A stretch of DNA of 64,000 nt from Poriferisphaera corsica (lineage in GTDB: Bacteria; Planctomycetota; Phycisphaerae; Phycisphaerales; Phycisphaeraceae): NCBI RefSeq assembly GCF_007747445.1, contig NZ_CP036425.1, positions 4,138,175 through 4,202,174 of the forward strand. The letters run 5' to 3'. The notes under the pieces are model-generated. The model did no database searches. It was not told the origin of the DNA and saw nothing but the letters and a program-made list of their open reading frames with translations. Below are positions 34,311-43,312 of this stretch, one piece after another. The position numbers and the translations under genes were made by a program. The first letter of the stretch is position 1, and every line of letters starts with the position of its first letter.

Positions 34311-35441
34311 ATGAAAAAAATCAAAGTTCTAGTTGTTGATGACTCCGCCTTTATGCGTCGCGCAATCTCCGGCATGTTCGAAGACGAATCCGACATGCAA
34401 GTTATTAAGATCGCACGCAACGGCAAAGAGGCCGTCGAATACGCAAAAGAATTCCAACCAGATATCATCACACTCGATATCGAAATGCCCGAAATGGACG
34501 GCCTCACCGCTCTTCGCCGCATCATGAGACAGTCACCAACAAACGTCATCATGATCAGCTCTCTCACCACTGAAGGCTCAGTCGCATCTCTCCAAGCACT
34601 CCGTCTCGGAGCCGCCGATGTTCTCGCAAAAGACCACGCAACGTTCTCAACCAATATTCAGAATATCAAAGGCAAACTCCTCGAACTTTGCCGCGCCCTC
34701 GCGAAAAATAATCGGTTTAGGAAATCATCAACAACCACCTCCACCGCAAAACCACTTACTTCCGCCCGCGCCAGGCTCTTAGCCGCGATGGATAGTAAAA
34801 AGGACATCACAGATCTTCCTCTCAAAATCCCTGCCTATACTAGCTCGCAATTCGACATCATCTGTATCGGCTCCAGTACCGGCGGCCCCCCTGCCCTCGA
34901 ATCAATACTTACTCAACTCCCCGAAGACTTTAAAACCCCAATCGTCATCGCTCAGCACATGCCTCGACTCTTCACCGAATCTATGGCTGTACGCCTCAAC
35001 GATATCTGCGCAATCAACGTCAAGCATATCGATGACGGCATGAACATCGAGCCCGGCAACGTCTACATCGCGCCCGGTGCCAAACACACACATATCAAGA
35101 AAGCTGGCCTAACACGTCGCTACTTCCGTGTTAATGACGAACCCACATCCGCTGTCTACAAACCATCCGTCGACGCACTCTTCCAATCCGTCGCCCAAAC
35201 CCTCGGCTCACGCGCTCTCGCTATCGTCCTCACCGGCATCGGCGAAGACGGCAAGATCGGCGCTCTAGAGCTCCACAACAAGGGCAGTAAAATCATCGCG
35301 CAGTACCCCGACTCTTGCGTTGTTTATGGCATGCCAAAAGCCGTCACCAACGAAAAAATCATTGACGCATCACTCTCCCCAGACAATATCGGGCAGTGCC
35401 TCAAAAACACACTTCATAACCAACAGCGCAAAGCCAGTTAA
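34311..35441 (+). CDS. cheB: Chemotaxis methylesterase CheB
   Basis: CheB demethylates or deamidates receptors when phosphorylated. The 376-residue protein has a receiver domain (about 1-120; DD 10-11 and the acceptor in TLDIEMPEMDG), a linker (about 135-175) and the methylesterase domain with the catalytic serine in CIGSSTGGPPAL, histidine in IAQHMP and aspartate in LTGIGEDGKIGAL. All three are present. It closes the chemotaxis operon; with cheR it provides adaptation although no receptor is nearby. A strong terminator follows. Confidence 0.95.
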   Translation: MKKIKVLVVDDSAFMRRAISGMFEDESDMQVIKIARNGKEAVEYAKEFQPDIITLDIEMPEMDGLTALRRIMRQSPTNVIMISSLTTEGSVASLQALRLGAADVLAKDHATFSTNIQNIKGKLLELCRALAKNNRFRKSSTTTSTAKPLTSARARLLAAMDSKKDITDLPLKIPAYTSSQFDIICIGSSTGGPPALESILTQLPEDFKTPIVIAQHMPRLFTESMAVRLNDICAINVKHIDDGMNIEPGNVYIAPGAKHTHIKKAGLTRRYFRVNDEPTSAVYKPSVDALFQSVAQTLGSRALAIVLTGIGEDGKIGALELHNKGSKIIAQYPDSCVVYGMPKAVTNEKIIDASLSPDNIGQCLKNTLHNQQRKAS

Positions 35442-35457
35442 CCAACCATTAAATAAT

Positions 35458-35490
35458 AAAAAGGCGAGCATTCATCTGCTCGCCTTTTTT
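35458..35490. terminator. Bidirectional terminator, end of chemotaxis operon
   Basis: GGCGAGCA pairs with TGCTCGCC over 6 bases, with A5 before and T6 after. It serves cheB on the plus strand and the TIM-barrel gene on the minus strand. Confidence 0.92.
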
Positions 35491-35504
35491 CATACCTCAT
35501 ATCT

Positions 35505-36326
35505 TCAAAGCATGGATTCGATCAACGTTTTTGCTTTCTTAATGTCCTCCACCCGCGACTCGCCCGCCTCTCGTTCAATCACATACTCACCTCCAAACCC
35601 ATGCTCCTTCAGTACACCCACAAACGCATCCCAATCCACCTCACCAGTACCCACACATTCCTCACTCCCCCATGTCCCTACCGTCTTCGTCGCATTCGCA
35701 TCTTTAACATGCACCTGTTTAACACGGCCAATCAATTTTCTCAGCGATTCAATCGGGTCACCCTTTCCATACAAAATCATATTCGCCGGATCAAAATTAA
35801 TCCCCACATCTTCACGATTCAAATAATCTAAAAACGCATTCAAATCCTCTGCTGTCTCTTGACCCGTCTCAAACAACGTCACACTCCCCGCCGCCTTAAA
35901 AATATCTGCCACGGTATTAATCCGTTCACACAATTTTCCAAACACCGGATCATTCTGATCATGTGGTATGAACCCAGCATGAAATGTCATCACCTCAATC
36001 CCCTCAGCTTTCGCAATCGCCGCAACCTTCTCTGCCATCACCCGGTTATCCTCCCAATGCTCATCAACTGCCAACCCGCCCGTTGCCGCAATCGTTTCAA
36101 GCGTGCTGTAATCCTCACCCTTCGGCCCATACATCCCTGACACAATCTCAATCCCCGACGCTTTCAACCGATCAAACACACCCACCCAAGCTGCCGGTTC
36201 CTCAACAATCGGCGTCAGCCCCAACTGCACCTTCTTCAAACCCACCGCCTCCAAAGCATCCATTAACTCATCCGCATTGTTTGGCCGTAATGACCAACTA
36301 CACACACCCATAGCAGAAGCACTCAT
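35505..36326 (-). CDS. Sugar phosphate isomerase/epimerase (xylose isomerase-like TIM barrel)
   Basis: The 273-residue protein belongs to the AP-endonuclease-2/xylose-isomerase-like TIM-barrel superfamily: VCSWSLRPNN, MTFHAGFIPH, VTLFETGQET, VGINFDPANMILYGKGDP, VKQVHVKDA and a late EYVIEREAG supply the His, Glu and Asp metal ligands. Members isomerise or epimerise sugars or act as inosose dehydratases; the substrate cannot be told. I took the second ATG (36326), seven bases from AGGA. It stands alone between the chemotaxis terminator and the DUF1800 gene. Confidence 0.86.
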   Translation of the reverse strand: MSASAMGVCSWSLRPNNADELMDALEAVGLKKVQLGLTPIVEEPAAWVGVFDRLKASGIEIVSGMYGPKGEDYSTLETIAATGGLAVDEHWEDNRVMAEKVAAIAKAEGIEVMTFHAGFIPHDQNDPVFGKLCERINTVADIFKAAGSVTLFETGQETAEDLNAFLDYLNREDVGINFDPANMILYGKGDPIESLRKLIGRVKQVHVKDANATKTVGTWGSEECVGTGEVDWDAFVGVLKEHGFGGEYVIEREAGESRVEDIKKAKTLIESML

Positions 36327-36528
36327 AATCATTTCCTATCAATCTAATTGACTATCAAATCTCATTACGATGACACCACTGCCCCGTGATTATAACCATC
36401 CAATCACCTAAAAAAAATCGCTATCACGACTTTCTCTGCCAACCATACAAATTTCTTGTGATTCGCCCCCTGCTTTCATTATCATAAGGATTCATCAATT
36501 CATACCACCCTACCGCCGTACTGTTATC

Positions 36529-38112
36529 ATGAAACACACGACCATTATCCTCGCCCTGCTTGCGATTCTCTCAATCACTTTCTCAGCATACGCCGCCCCA
36601 CCCCGCCGCAAGCCTCAGCCCAAGCTCGACATGACCCTCACTGACGCCCAAGCCTATCATGTCCTATCGCGCCTCACTTTCAACGCAACCCCCACAGACC
36701 ATCAAGCCCTCACTTCACAATCTTATAACGATTGGCTCGAATCCCAACTCAATCCATCATCAATCCCCAATTTAACCTCCCAATCTTACACTCAGAAAAA
36801 CTTCCCAGCACTCTATCTATCAATTAGTGATGCGATCCGCACTTACAACCCGCCTTATGATAAAAACAAAGAACGAATCGACGAACAAAAAAAACGTAAC
36901 CGTCTCCGTAACAACATCAACAAACAACTCCGCGCCTTCGTCATCTACAACGCAGTCAACTCTCCACGTCAGTTCGAGGAAGTTATTCTCGATTTTTGGC
37001 GCAACCACTTCACCGTCGATCAAAACAAAAATTTCCTCCCCTATCTCGCACCCGATTTTGAAAACACACTTCGAAAGCATGCTTTCGGACGATTCGATCA
37101 ACTACTGCTCGCCACCGCTCAACACCCCGCTATGCTCCTCTATCTCGACAACAATATTTCACAAAAACCATTCACCGATCGCGAACAACGCATCGTCTCC
37201 GCAGCCGACCGTAGACGTACCCCAAAATCTCAATCTATTCAACAATTAGAGAGACAACGCGGCCTCAATGAAAACTACGCCCGTGAACTCATGGAGCTTC
37301 ACACACTCGGCGTCGACAACGGCTACTCACAGCATGACGTCACCGAACTCGCCCGCGCCCTCACAGGCTGGACTGCCGCATGGATCAATGATGGCAAATA
37401 CACCAATCAATCCAACCAAAACGCCACATATCAATTTTACTTCAATGAAAACGCCCACGACTTCAACCGCAAGAACATCCTCAACCTCCGTTTCTCCGGA
37501 AAATCCGGCATAAAAGAAGGCCTCGAAGTCATCACTAAACTTGCCCGTCACCGCAATACCGCCAACTTCATCGCCTACAAACTCTGTCGTTACTTCATCT
37601 CCGATACCCCACCCCCCGAAATCGTCAAAGCCGCCGCCAATACTTTCGTCCGAACCAAAGGCAACCTCACCGCTGTCTACCGCACAATACTCACGTCACA
37701 GCAATTCCTTAACCCGCAAAACCACCGCACCAAATTCCGTACACCCTTCGAGTTCACAATCGCCGCACTCCGTGCGACTAATGCAACCATCTCCCGCTAT
37801 GATGCGATTGTCTATGCAATGGATAGAATGGGACAAAGTCTCTATCGCTGCCCCGACCCCACAGGCTACTACGATCAATCCGAAGCGTGGCTCGACCCCG
37901 GTGTCATGATCTACCGCTGGCAGTTCGCCCAAAACCTTGCGAATAACCGTATCAAAGGCGTCCGCGCCTCGTCCCTCTCTCCCAGCAACATCACCTCCAT
38001 TCTCAACCCCGATACACTCAGCCCTGAGCTCAAAAAACTTTTACAACTCAACCCCTCCCCTGCCAACTATACAGCCCTCATCCTTGGCTCACCTGAATTC
38101 CAAATGCAATAA
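36529..38112 (+). CDS. Exported DUF1800 family protein
   Basis: The 527-residue product has a signal peptide (MKHTTIILALLAILSITFSAYA) and a DUF1800 domain: LTDAQAYHVLSRLTFNATP near the start, VILDFWRNHFTVDQNK, LNENYARELMELHTLGVDNGYSQHDVTELARALTGWTA and a C-terminal segment with FRTPFEFTIAALRA and TGYYDQSEAWLDPG. The function of the family is not known. DUF1800 genes are typically paired with DUF1501 genes, as here, 59 bases upstream of one, and the pair is common in planctomycetes. It is probably exported with its partner. Confidence 0.9.
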   Translation: MKHTTIILALLAILSITFSAYAAPPRRKPQPKLDMTLTDAQAYHVLSRLTFNATPTDHQALTSQSYNDWLESQLNPSSIPNLTSQSYTQKNFPALYLSISDAIRTYNPPYDKNKERIDEQKKRNRLRNNINKQLRAFVIYNAVNSPRQFEEVILDFWRNHFTVDQNKNFLPYLAPDFENTLRKHAFGRFDQLLLATAQHPAMLLYLDNNISQKPFTDREQRIVSAADRRRTPKSQSIQQLERQRGLNENYARELMELHTLGVDNGYSQHDVTELARALTGWTAAWINDGKYTNQSNQNATYQFYFNENAHDFNRKNILNLRFSGKSGIKEGLEVITKLARHRNTANFIAYKLCRYFISDTPPPEIVKAAANTFVRTKGNLTAVYRTILTSQQFLNPQNHRTKFRTPFEFTIAALRATNATISRYDAIVYAMDRMGQSLYRCPDPTGYYDQSEAWLDPGVMIYRWQFAQNLANNRIKGVRASSLSPSNITSILNPDTLSPELKKLLQLNPSPANYTALILGSPEFQMQ

Positions 38113-38171
38113 ATCTCTCTCATTCCCATCATGCTTCACACACTTTTTGTATCATCGACCCAACCCCACAA

Positions 38172-39482
38172 ATGAGTATGACCATGAGCACCACAAGACG
38201 ACAATTCATCAAATCATCCGCCATCCTCACCGCTGCAGCAGCGGGTTCAATTTCCCCATGGTCAACCATCAAAGCCTTTTCGCAATCCACACCCCTCGCG
38301 CAAGCGCACGGCTGCAAAAAAACACCCACCCTCATCACCCTATACCTCCGCGGCGGCTCCGACCCTATCAACACCATCATCCCTTACGCTGATTCACTCT
38401 ACCCAAAACTTCGACCTACCATCGCAGTCCCCACACACAATAAAAACAACAAGCCGCAAATCATCCCCATCAGCAACCATTTCGGTTTCCACCCTGCTGC
38501 CGCACCACTCGCCGAACTTTACAAACAAAATCTCCTCGCACCAATACTCTGCACAGGCTCCACCCACCCCACTCGTTCTCACTTCGACGCGCAAGATTTC
38601 ATGGAGCGTGCCGCACCCGGCATCAAAACAATCACCGAAGGTTGGCTCAACCGTTTCCTTCAGCTCTCACAATCTTCTAACGACCACCCACTTCGCGCAC
38701 TTTGCATGCAACCCATCCTCCCTCGCTCACTCCGCGGCCAATACCCCGTTGTTGCAGTCCCGGATTACGCCGCAGCCTCCGCCATCACCCAATTCCAATC
38801 ACTATACACCTGCAAGGAAGGCGCATCCGCAGCCAACCTAAACGCAGCCAAACCCATCACCGCTGAACAAAATCGTCAGCGCATCATCCAAACCGGCCAA
38901 CAGGCCATCCAACGCGTTCATCTCCTTGATACCCTCATCAAAAATTACAAGCCCCAAACCACATACCCCAACTCAAACCTCGGCTCACAACTCCGCGACC
39001 TTGCCGCTGTCATTAAAACAGATCAAAACCTCCAAATCGCCGCCATCGACTATAACGGCTGGGATCATCACACCTATCAAGGCGCCGCCACCGGTAACTT
39101 CTCTCGCATGCTCCAAAACGTCTCTAACTCTCTATTAGCCTTCTCCAAAGACCTTGGGCCGCACATCAACAACACCGTCATCCTCGTCATGACCGAATTC
39201 GGCAGAACCGTCAAAGAAAACGGAAACAACGGTACCGACCACGGCCACGGCGGCTACATGCTCGCTCTCGGTGGGCCCATCGCCGGTGGACAAATCCTCG
39301 GCAAATGGACAGGTCTCGATCAACGCGCCCTCTACCAATCACGCGATCTCCCCGTCCACACCGATTTCCGCGACGTCTTCTCCGCCGTCCTCAAAGGCCT
39401 CTTCCAATTCGATACCGACAAACACGACTTCTTCCCCAAATACAACGCAAACCCCCAACTCCTCAAACTATTCACCGCATAG
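38172..39482 (+). CDS. Tat-exported DUF1501 family protein
   Basis: The 436-residue product starts with a twin-arginine signal (STTRRQFIKSSAILTAAAAG), so it is likely exported folded. The DUF1501 domain, related to alkaline phosphatase/sulfatase folds, shows LITLYLRGGSDPINTIIP, HFDAQDFMERA, IDYNGWDHHT, VILVMTEFGRTVKENG and GTDHGHGGYMLALGG. These contain the conserved His/Asp residues of the family. The activity is unknown. It follows the DUF1800 gene in a two-gene unit. The ribosome site is weak; ATG 38184 is an alternative. Confidence 0.9.
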   Translation: MSMTMSTTRRQFIKSSAILTAAAAGSISPWSTIKAFSQSTPLAQAHGCKKTPTLITLYLRGGSDPINTIIPYADSLYPKLRPTIAVPTHNKNNKPQIIPISNHFGFHPAAAPLAELYKQNLLAPILCTGSTHPTRSHFDAQDFMERAAPGIKTITEGWLNRFLQLSQSSNDHPLRALCMQPILPRSLRGQYPVVAVPDYAAASAITQFQSLYTCKEGASAANLNAAKPITAEQNRQRIIQTGQQAIQRVHLLDTLIKNYKPQTTYPNSNLGSQLRDLAAVIKTDQNLQIAAIDYNGWDHHTYQGAATGNFSRMLQNVSNSLLAFSKDLGPHINNTVILVMTEFGRTVKENGNNGTDHGHGGYMLALGGPIAGGQILGKWTGLDQRALYQSRDLPVHTDFRDVFSAVLKGLFQFDTDKHDFFPKYNANPQLLKLFTA

Positions 39483-39621
39483 ACCTTATAACCATACGTC
39501 CGCCCCTACACACAACCCCCAGCACTCACTCCAAACCTTCCCCTTGACCGATCATCACCTGTAGCAACTTTACCCATGAGTCTTTCGCAGCTCATCGTTA
39601 TTCATTGTCACAGGCGTTATC

Positions 39622-40503
39622 ATGAAACCATATATTCAAATCCACGCTGCCCTCCTTCTTATTGTCCTTTTAATTCTCACCGCCTGTGAGCGTAAGTCCT
39701 CTCAAACCAGCACCGCCACTCAAATCAACACAATCCACTCGCTCTATACCGCACAATACGATGGCATCATCACCAGCGCCGAGCTCTCATCCTATGGCAA
39801 TTTTGGCCTTGGCTCCTTCACCGGACTCGACGGTGAACTGATCATGCTCGACGGCATCCTTTACAAAGCTGATGAAAACGGCAAGCCTACCATCGCATCG
39901 CCATCAATCACCATTCCATTCGCAACCGTCACATTCTTTGCCTCTGAAACGGATATTCCTATCAATCAATCCCAACAGCTCGTTGACGTAAACGACATGC
40001 TCGTTCTAGATCGTCATATGTGCGAAAACAAACCCTACGCCATCAAAATCAAAGGCAGATTTAACTACATACACTACCGCTCATGGCCCAAACAAAACCC
40101 ACCCTATATCGGCCTCAACTCTCTCGCCAATATTGAAAAACGCTACCTCGCCAAAGATATTGATGCAACCCTTATCGGCTTCTATTTCCCACAATGGTTC
40201 GGCCACGTCAACACCATCTCATTCCACTATCACTTCATCTCCGACGACCACACCATTGCCGGCCACGTCCTCGATACAAACATCCATAACGCCATCGTCC
40301 AAGTCGATCCCATCGATAAACTCGATATCATCTTCACACAATCCAAAACCTCACCCTCACAACCTACCAACGAGTATCCCTCCGCAGCTCCAAACACCAT
40401 CGTAACCCCTCGCCCCCGTGATGTTCGTGAAGGCAACAACAACCCAAATCACAATAAACCAAATCCTCAAATCCCAAACAATCCCAGCAATCCAAATCGA
40501 TAA
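39622..40503 (+). CDS. Lipoprotein, acetolactate decarboxylase family (intact site)
   Basis: The 293-residue product has a lipobox (LLILTAC, Cys22) and an alpha-acetolactate decarboxylase domain: QYDGIITSAELSSYGNFGLG, DGELIMLDG (Glu72), PFATVTFF, HYRSWPKQNPPY (Arg153) and SFHYHFISDDHTIAGHVLD, which supplies His202, His204 and His215, the three zinc ligands. The enzyme turns acetolactate into acetoin. Here it would act at the envelope, which is unusual for bacteria outside some secreted Gram-positive forms. The C-terminal 45 residues are Asn/Pro-rich and look like a flexible linker. A diverged homologue is at 41734-42483. It lies upstream of pqiA-like 40552. Confidence 0.82.
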   Translation: MKPYIQIHAALLLIVLLILTACERKSSQTSTATQINTIHSLYTAQYDGIITSAELSSYGNFGLGSFTGLDGELIMLDGILYKADENGKPTIASPSITIPFATVTFFASETDIPINQSQQLVDVNDMLVLDRHMCENKPYAIKIKGRFNYIHYRSWPKQNPPYIGLNSLANIEKRYLAKDIDATLIGFYFPQWFGHVNTISFHYHFISDDHTIAGHVLDTNIHNAIVQVDPIDKLDIIFTQSKTSPSQPTNEYPSAAPNTIVTPRPRDVREGNNNPNHNKPNPQIPNNPSNPNR

Positions 40504-40515
40504 ATGCAACTTAAT

Positions 40516-40530
40516 CTAATTAGTGATTAG
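40516..40530. repeat. 15-bp palindrome, copy 6
   Basis: CTAATTAGTGATTAG, 13 bases after the stop codon of the acetolactate decarboxylase-like gene. Confidence 0.7.
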
Positions 40531-40551
40531 CTATATAACATCCCTTTAACC

Positions 40552-41580
40552 GTGAACACGAACCTCACAACATTACACAGCGCGCTTCCACGATACACGC
40601 CTCTGATCACAACACTCTGGCTCATCTCTTTTTCTTGTAACGTCGCAGCGCTTCTCACTCCCTTTCTACGTATTAACCTCGCGCTCTCCCCCACTCGAAT
40701 CTACTCCCTCCCTCACACCGTCCAGCTCATGTGGGAAGCCAAACTCTATCTCGTCGCTGCACTCATCGTCGGTTTCTCCATCATCTTCCCCTTCATCAAA
40801 CTCGCACTCATCGCCATCACCTGGCTTCACATCACCTCTCCCCACAAACGACAAAAAACCATCGCCATTCTCGAAACCCTCGGCAAATGGTCCATGCTCG
40901 ACATCTTCATCGTCTGCATCCTTCTCGTCCTCACCACCAACCAAGTCGTCATCTCCTCAGCTATACGCTTCGGTGTTTATCTCTTCCTCATCGCCATCAC
41001 ACTCTCCATGATCACCTCCCTCATCATCCAAACCATCTCACGTCCCATCGACACACCAAATCGCAAACGTAACGACACCTCCCCCGTCTGTATTGCTACA
41101 AAATCTTCAAAACTCTCCTTCCTCTATGCATCACTTTGGCTCCTCGCCCTCATCGCATTACTCACCGCCATCGGCTTTCCCTACTTCCGCATCCAAGGCT
41201 TCTTCTTCAACCAGCACGCCTACTCCATCTTCCGCACCACCACCACACTCTTCAAAGCCGGCGCCCCCATCTTTGCCGCCTTCCTTTTCCTCGTCCTCAT
41301 CATCACCCCTTTCCTCCACCTTATTTTCAACCTCCTACTCTATCTCGGCGACCTCACCCCAAAACGCCGACACCTCCTCCACCTCATCACCCACGCCCTC
41401 ACCTCATGGTCAATGCTCGACGTCTTCGCACTCGCCCTTCTCATCTTTCTCCTCGAGGGCCATTCTCTCATCAAAACCGCGATCCGCCCCGGGCTCATTC
41501 TCCTCGTCATCGCTGTCATCCTCCTCACCATCATTTCTCATCTACTCGCATCGCTCCAATCCAAACACACCAAGATCTAA
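40552..41580 (+). CDS. PqiA family inner-membrane protein
   Basis: The 342-residue protein is very hydrophobic, with about eight membrane helices in two similar halves. Each half carries the PqiA-type motif: LGKWSMLDIFIVCILLV in the first and LTSWSMLDVFALALLIF in the second. PqiA proteins work with MCE-domain partners (PqiB, YebT) in lipid transport across the envelope; no mce gene is adjacent. The usual cysteine motifs of zinc-ribbon type PqiA are absent. The start is GTG at 40552 with no obvious ribosome site. Confidence 0.85.
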   Translation: MNTNLTTLHSALPRYTPLITTLWLISFSCNVAALLTPFLRINLALSPTRIYSLPHTVQLMWEAKLYLVAALIVGFSIIFPFIKLALIAITWLHITSPHKRQKTIAILETLGKWSMLDIFIVCILLVLTTNQVVISSAIRFGVYLFLIAITLSMITSLIIQTISRPIDTPNRKRNDTSPVCIATKSSKLSFLYASLWLLALIALLTAIGFPYFRIQGFFFNQHAYSIFRTTTTLFKAGAPIFAAFLFLVLIITPFLHLIFNLLLYLGDLTPKRRHLLHLITHALTSWSMLDVFALALLIFLLEGHSLIKTAIRPGLILLVIAVILLTIISHLLASLQSKHTKI

Positions 41581-41601
41581 CCTCACCTCCTTACCCAATA
41601 G

Positions 41602-41630
41602 AAAAACCCCACGAGTTTTCACTCGCAGGG
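41602..41630 (-). terminator. Terminator of the minus-strand acetolactate decarboxylase-like gene
   Basis: On the minus strand CCCTGCGAGT pairs with ACTCGTGGGG (with mismatches) around GAAA and is followed by TTTTTC. It lies about 105 bases after the stop at 41734. Confidence 0.7.
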
Positions 41631-41733
41631 CCATAACATTCTTCCTATCTGGTTATTAGAGCAATCTGCGTGAGTATCTGGCCATTCGATGATTCTGCAA
41701 TCGTTCCAGATACCTCCGCTCAACGCTCCGGAA

Positions 41734-42483
41734 TTAGCGAGGCGATACCAGCGGAGGTTTCACATTACCCGTCATGATATACATGTCAGGCAACTCCATC
41801 ATCTCAACCTTACCGGTACGCAACTTCGCATCAACCAGGTGACCGCCATGACGCGCATCGTCCTGAATGAAATGGAACGTGTAACGCTTAAAGTTCAACT
41901 CGCCCATGAATGGCGGATAGTAGAACCCAACCAGCGTACCCTTCACATTATCATTCTCATATACATGCTCGTTCTTCACCGCCTGATCGTATGGCACATA
42001 ATTCTGTGTCAACGTCAAACAACGATAACGAACCGTATCAAACGTTCCCGTAAACTTGATCGCATTCACATGCTCAGGATTAATCACCTGATCATCCAAA
42101 AGCTTCTCAAAGTCCGAATACGTCATCGTATTCGATACGGGCCAGCTCTTCTGTGAACTGAAATGCGTAACCGTCGCAAACGGTGTCTGTACCGTCGGTG
42201 CCGGCTTCGTCAGCTCATCTCCAACACATGACTGGTATAGCTCACCATCTAACATGATCAGCTCACCATTCAAGTTTTCCGCCACGCCTATACCAAAGTC
42301 CCCATACGACTGCAGCTCCGCTACCGTCATCTGTCCTTGGTAAGCCCCAATCTCAAGCGCTTGTGCCGTGCCAATCTGATTGACCGACCCAACCTTTTGA
42401 GTTTTGACCTTTGACGTCGTTTCACATCCGACGCCAACCGCGACTACTGTCGCAATCGTAAATAATGATAAAGTTCTTTTCAT
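41734..42483 (-). CDS. Lipoprotein, acetolactate decarboxylase family, degenerate zinc site
   Basis: The 249-residue product has a lipobox (VAVGVGC, Cys20) and the same domain as 39622-40503: YQGQMTVAELQSYGDFGIG, GELIMLDG, PFATVTHF, VRYR and GGHLVD. In the zinc motif the first histidine is replaced: YTFHFIQDD gives Thr202-Phe-His204 where the other gene has His-Tyr-His, while His215 is kept. The RSWPKQ segment is also diverged (RCLTLTQ). It may have lost decarboxylase activity, or a nearby His (H212) may substitute. The two genes are convergent around pqiA-like, probably an old duplication. Confidence 0.8.
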   Translation of the reverse strand: MKRTLSLFTIATVVAVGVGCETTSKVKTQKVGSVNQIGTAQALEIGAYQGQMTVAELQSYGDFGIGVAENLNGELIMLDGELYQSCVGDELTKPAPTVQTPFATVTHFSSQKSWPVSNTMTYSDFEKLLDDQVINPEHVNAIKFTGTFDTVRYRCLTLTQNYVPYDQAVKNEHVYENDNVKGTLVGFYYPPFMGELNFKRYTFHFIQDDARHGGHLVDAKLRTGKVEMMELPDMYIMTGNVKPPLVSPR

Positions 42484-42655
42484 GGTGCATGTCCCCTGCT
42501 AGGAAGAATAGCGTGTTACTAACCGAAACAGTCTTGCCATGCCCAATTATCTTCGGCACCAAAACCTCGCATATCAACCCAAGCAGGGTAAAATCTCCTC
42601 CACTCCTCCTATCCCCCTCATTATCAAGACTGATTTTTCATCCCATATTTTACAT

Positions 42656-42670
42656 CTAACCATTAGTTAG
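42656..42670. repeat. 15-bp palindrome, copy 7
   Basis: CTAACCATTAGTTAG with perfect 5-bp arms. It lies in the intergenic region between the acetolactate decarboxylase-like gene and the small lipoprotein gene. Confidence 0.7.
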
Positions 42671-42705
42671 CCTGATAATATCTATCCCCTGATTAGTCCA
42701 AACAT

Positions 42706-42736
42706 ATAAAAAGCGGCTTGCCTCTCAGCAAACCGC
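42706..42736 (-). terminator. Terminator of the small lipoprotein gene
   Basis: On the minus strand AGCGGTTTGC pairs with GCAAGCCGCT (one U.G pair, 6-base loop) and runs into TTTTTATA. It sits 32 bases past the stop at 42768. Confidence 0.85.
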
Positions 42737-42767
42737 TCAATGACTTCTTAATCCGTTATTCAGACCT

Positions 42768-42929
42768 CTACTCCAAATAATCCACCGAATAATCCGGCGT
42801 ACTCACATCATAATTCTGCCGGCTACCAACATCATCACCATAAATCAGACGCCGCTTCTCTACACGATAACAACCACCCAACATCATCCCGCCCATCACC
42901 AACATTAAAATCACTAACGTTCGCATCAT
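42768..42929 (-). CDS. Small lipoprotein, unknown
   Basis: The 53-residue product is MMRTLVILMLVMGGMMLGGC followed by a short charged, Asp/Tyr-rich tail. LGGC is a lipobox with the lipidated cysteine at about residue 20, so the mature part is only about 34 residues. AAAGG precedes the ATGs at 42929 and 42926; either could be used. It has its own terminator. Small lipoproteins of this kind are often missed; the function is unknown. Confidence 0.7.
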   Translation of the reverse strand: MMRTLVILMLVMGGMMLGGCYRVEKRRLIYGDDVGSRQNYDVSTPDYSVDYLE

Positions 42930-42957
42930 GAACCTTTCATTCCTATAACCCAACACC

Positions 42958-43083
42958 TAGAGCAATTTGCGTGATTATTTAGAGAGCTTGAGTTGAAGTC
43001 CGAAGCAGCCAACTCACTAAATACCTGCATTACTTTGTAATCGACCCACTGGCCAACACGGAAAGTATTTACGAAACGCTCTA
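42958..43083 (-). repeat. 126-bp TIR element, copy 2
   Basis: Bounded by TAGAGCAATTTGCGTGATTA and ACGAAACGCTCTA, which are inverted repeats of each other. Its reverse complement aligns with 57625-57750, including CCAGNNGGTCGATTAC. It is in the reverse orientation relative to the other copies. Confidence 0.75.
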
Positions 43084-43312
43084 TCCTCAATCTCATGCCG
43101 CGCATTCTACCACACCCTCCCTCACATCCAACCTTGTCACCATTGTCGCACACCAAATCCCACCCAATTGTCCATCACACGACTAAGGTTTTCTACCACA
43201 CCATCCAGAACAATAACACACCACACCCCACATAGCCGACATCTATACAATCCAATCTCATTAACGCGCCCCTCTCAACGCCCACTTCCCCTATCCTCAG
43301 CGAGTCTCGCCT

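Noticed and set aside
27988-35441. A receptor or CheD gene hidden in the chemotaxis operon
   Set aside because: All intervals between the seven genes are short and hold no further frame with a receptor signature.
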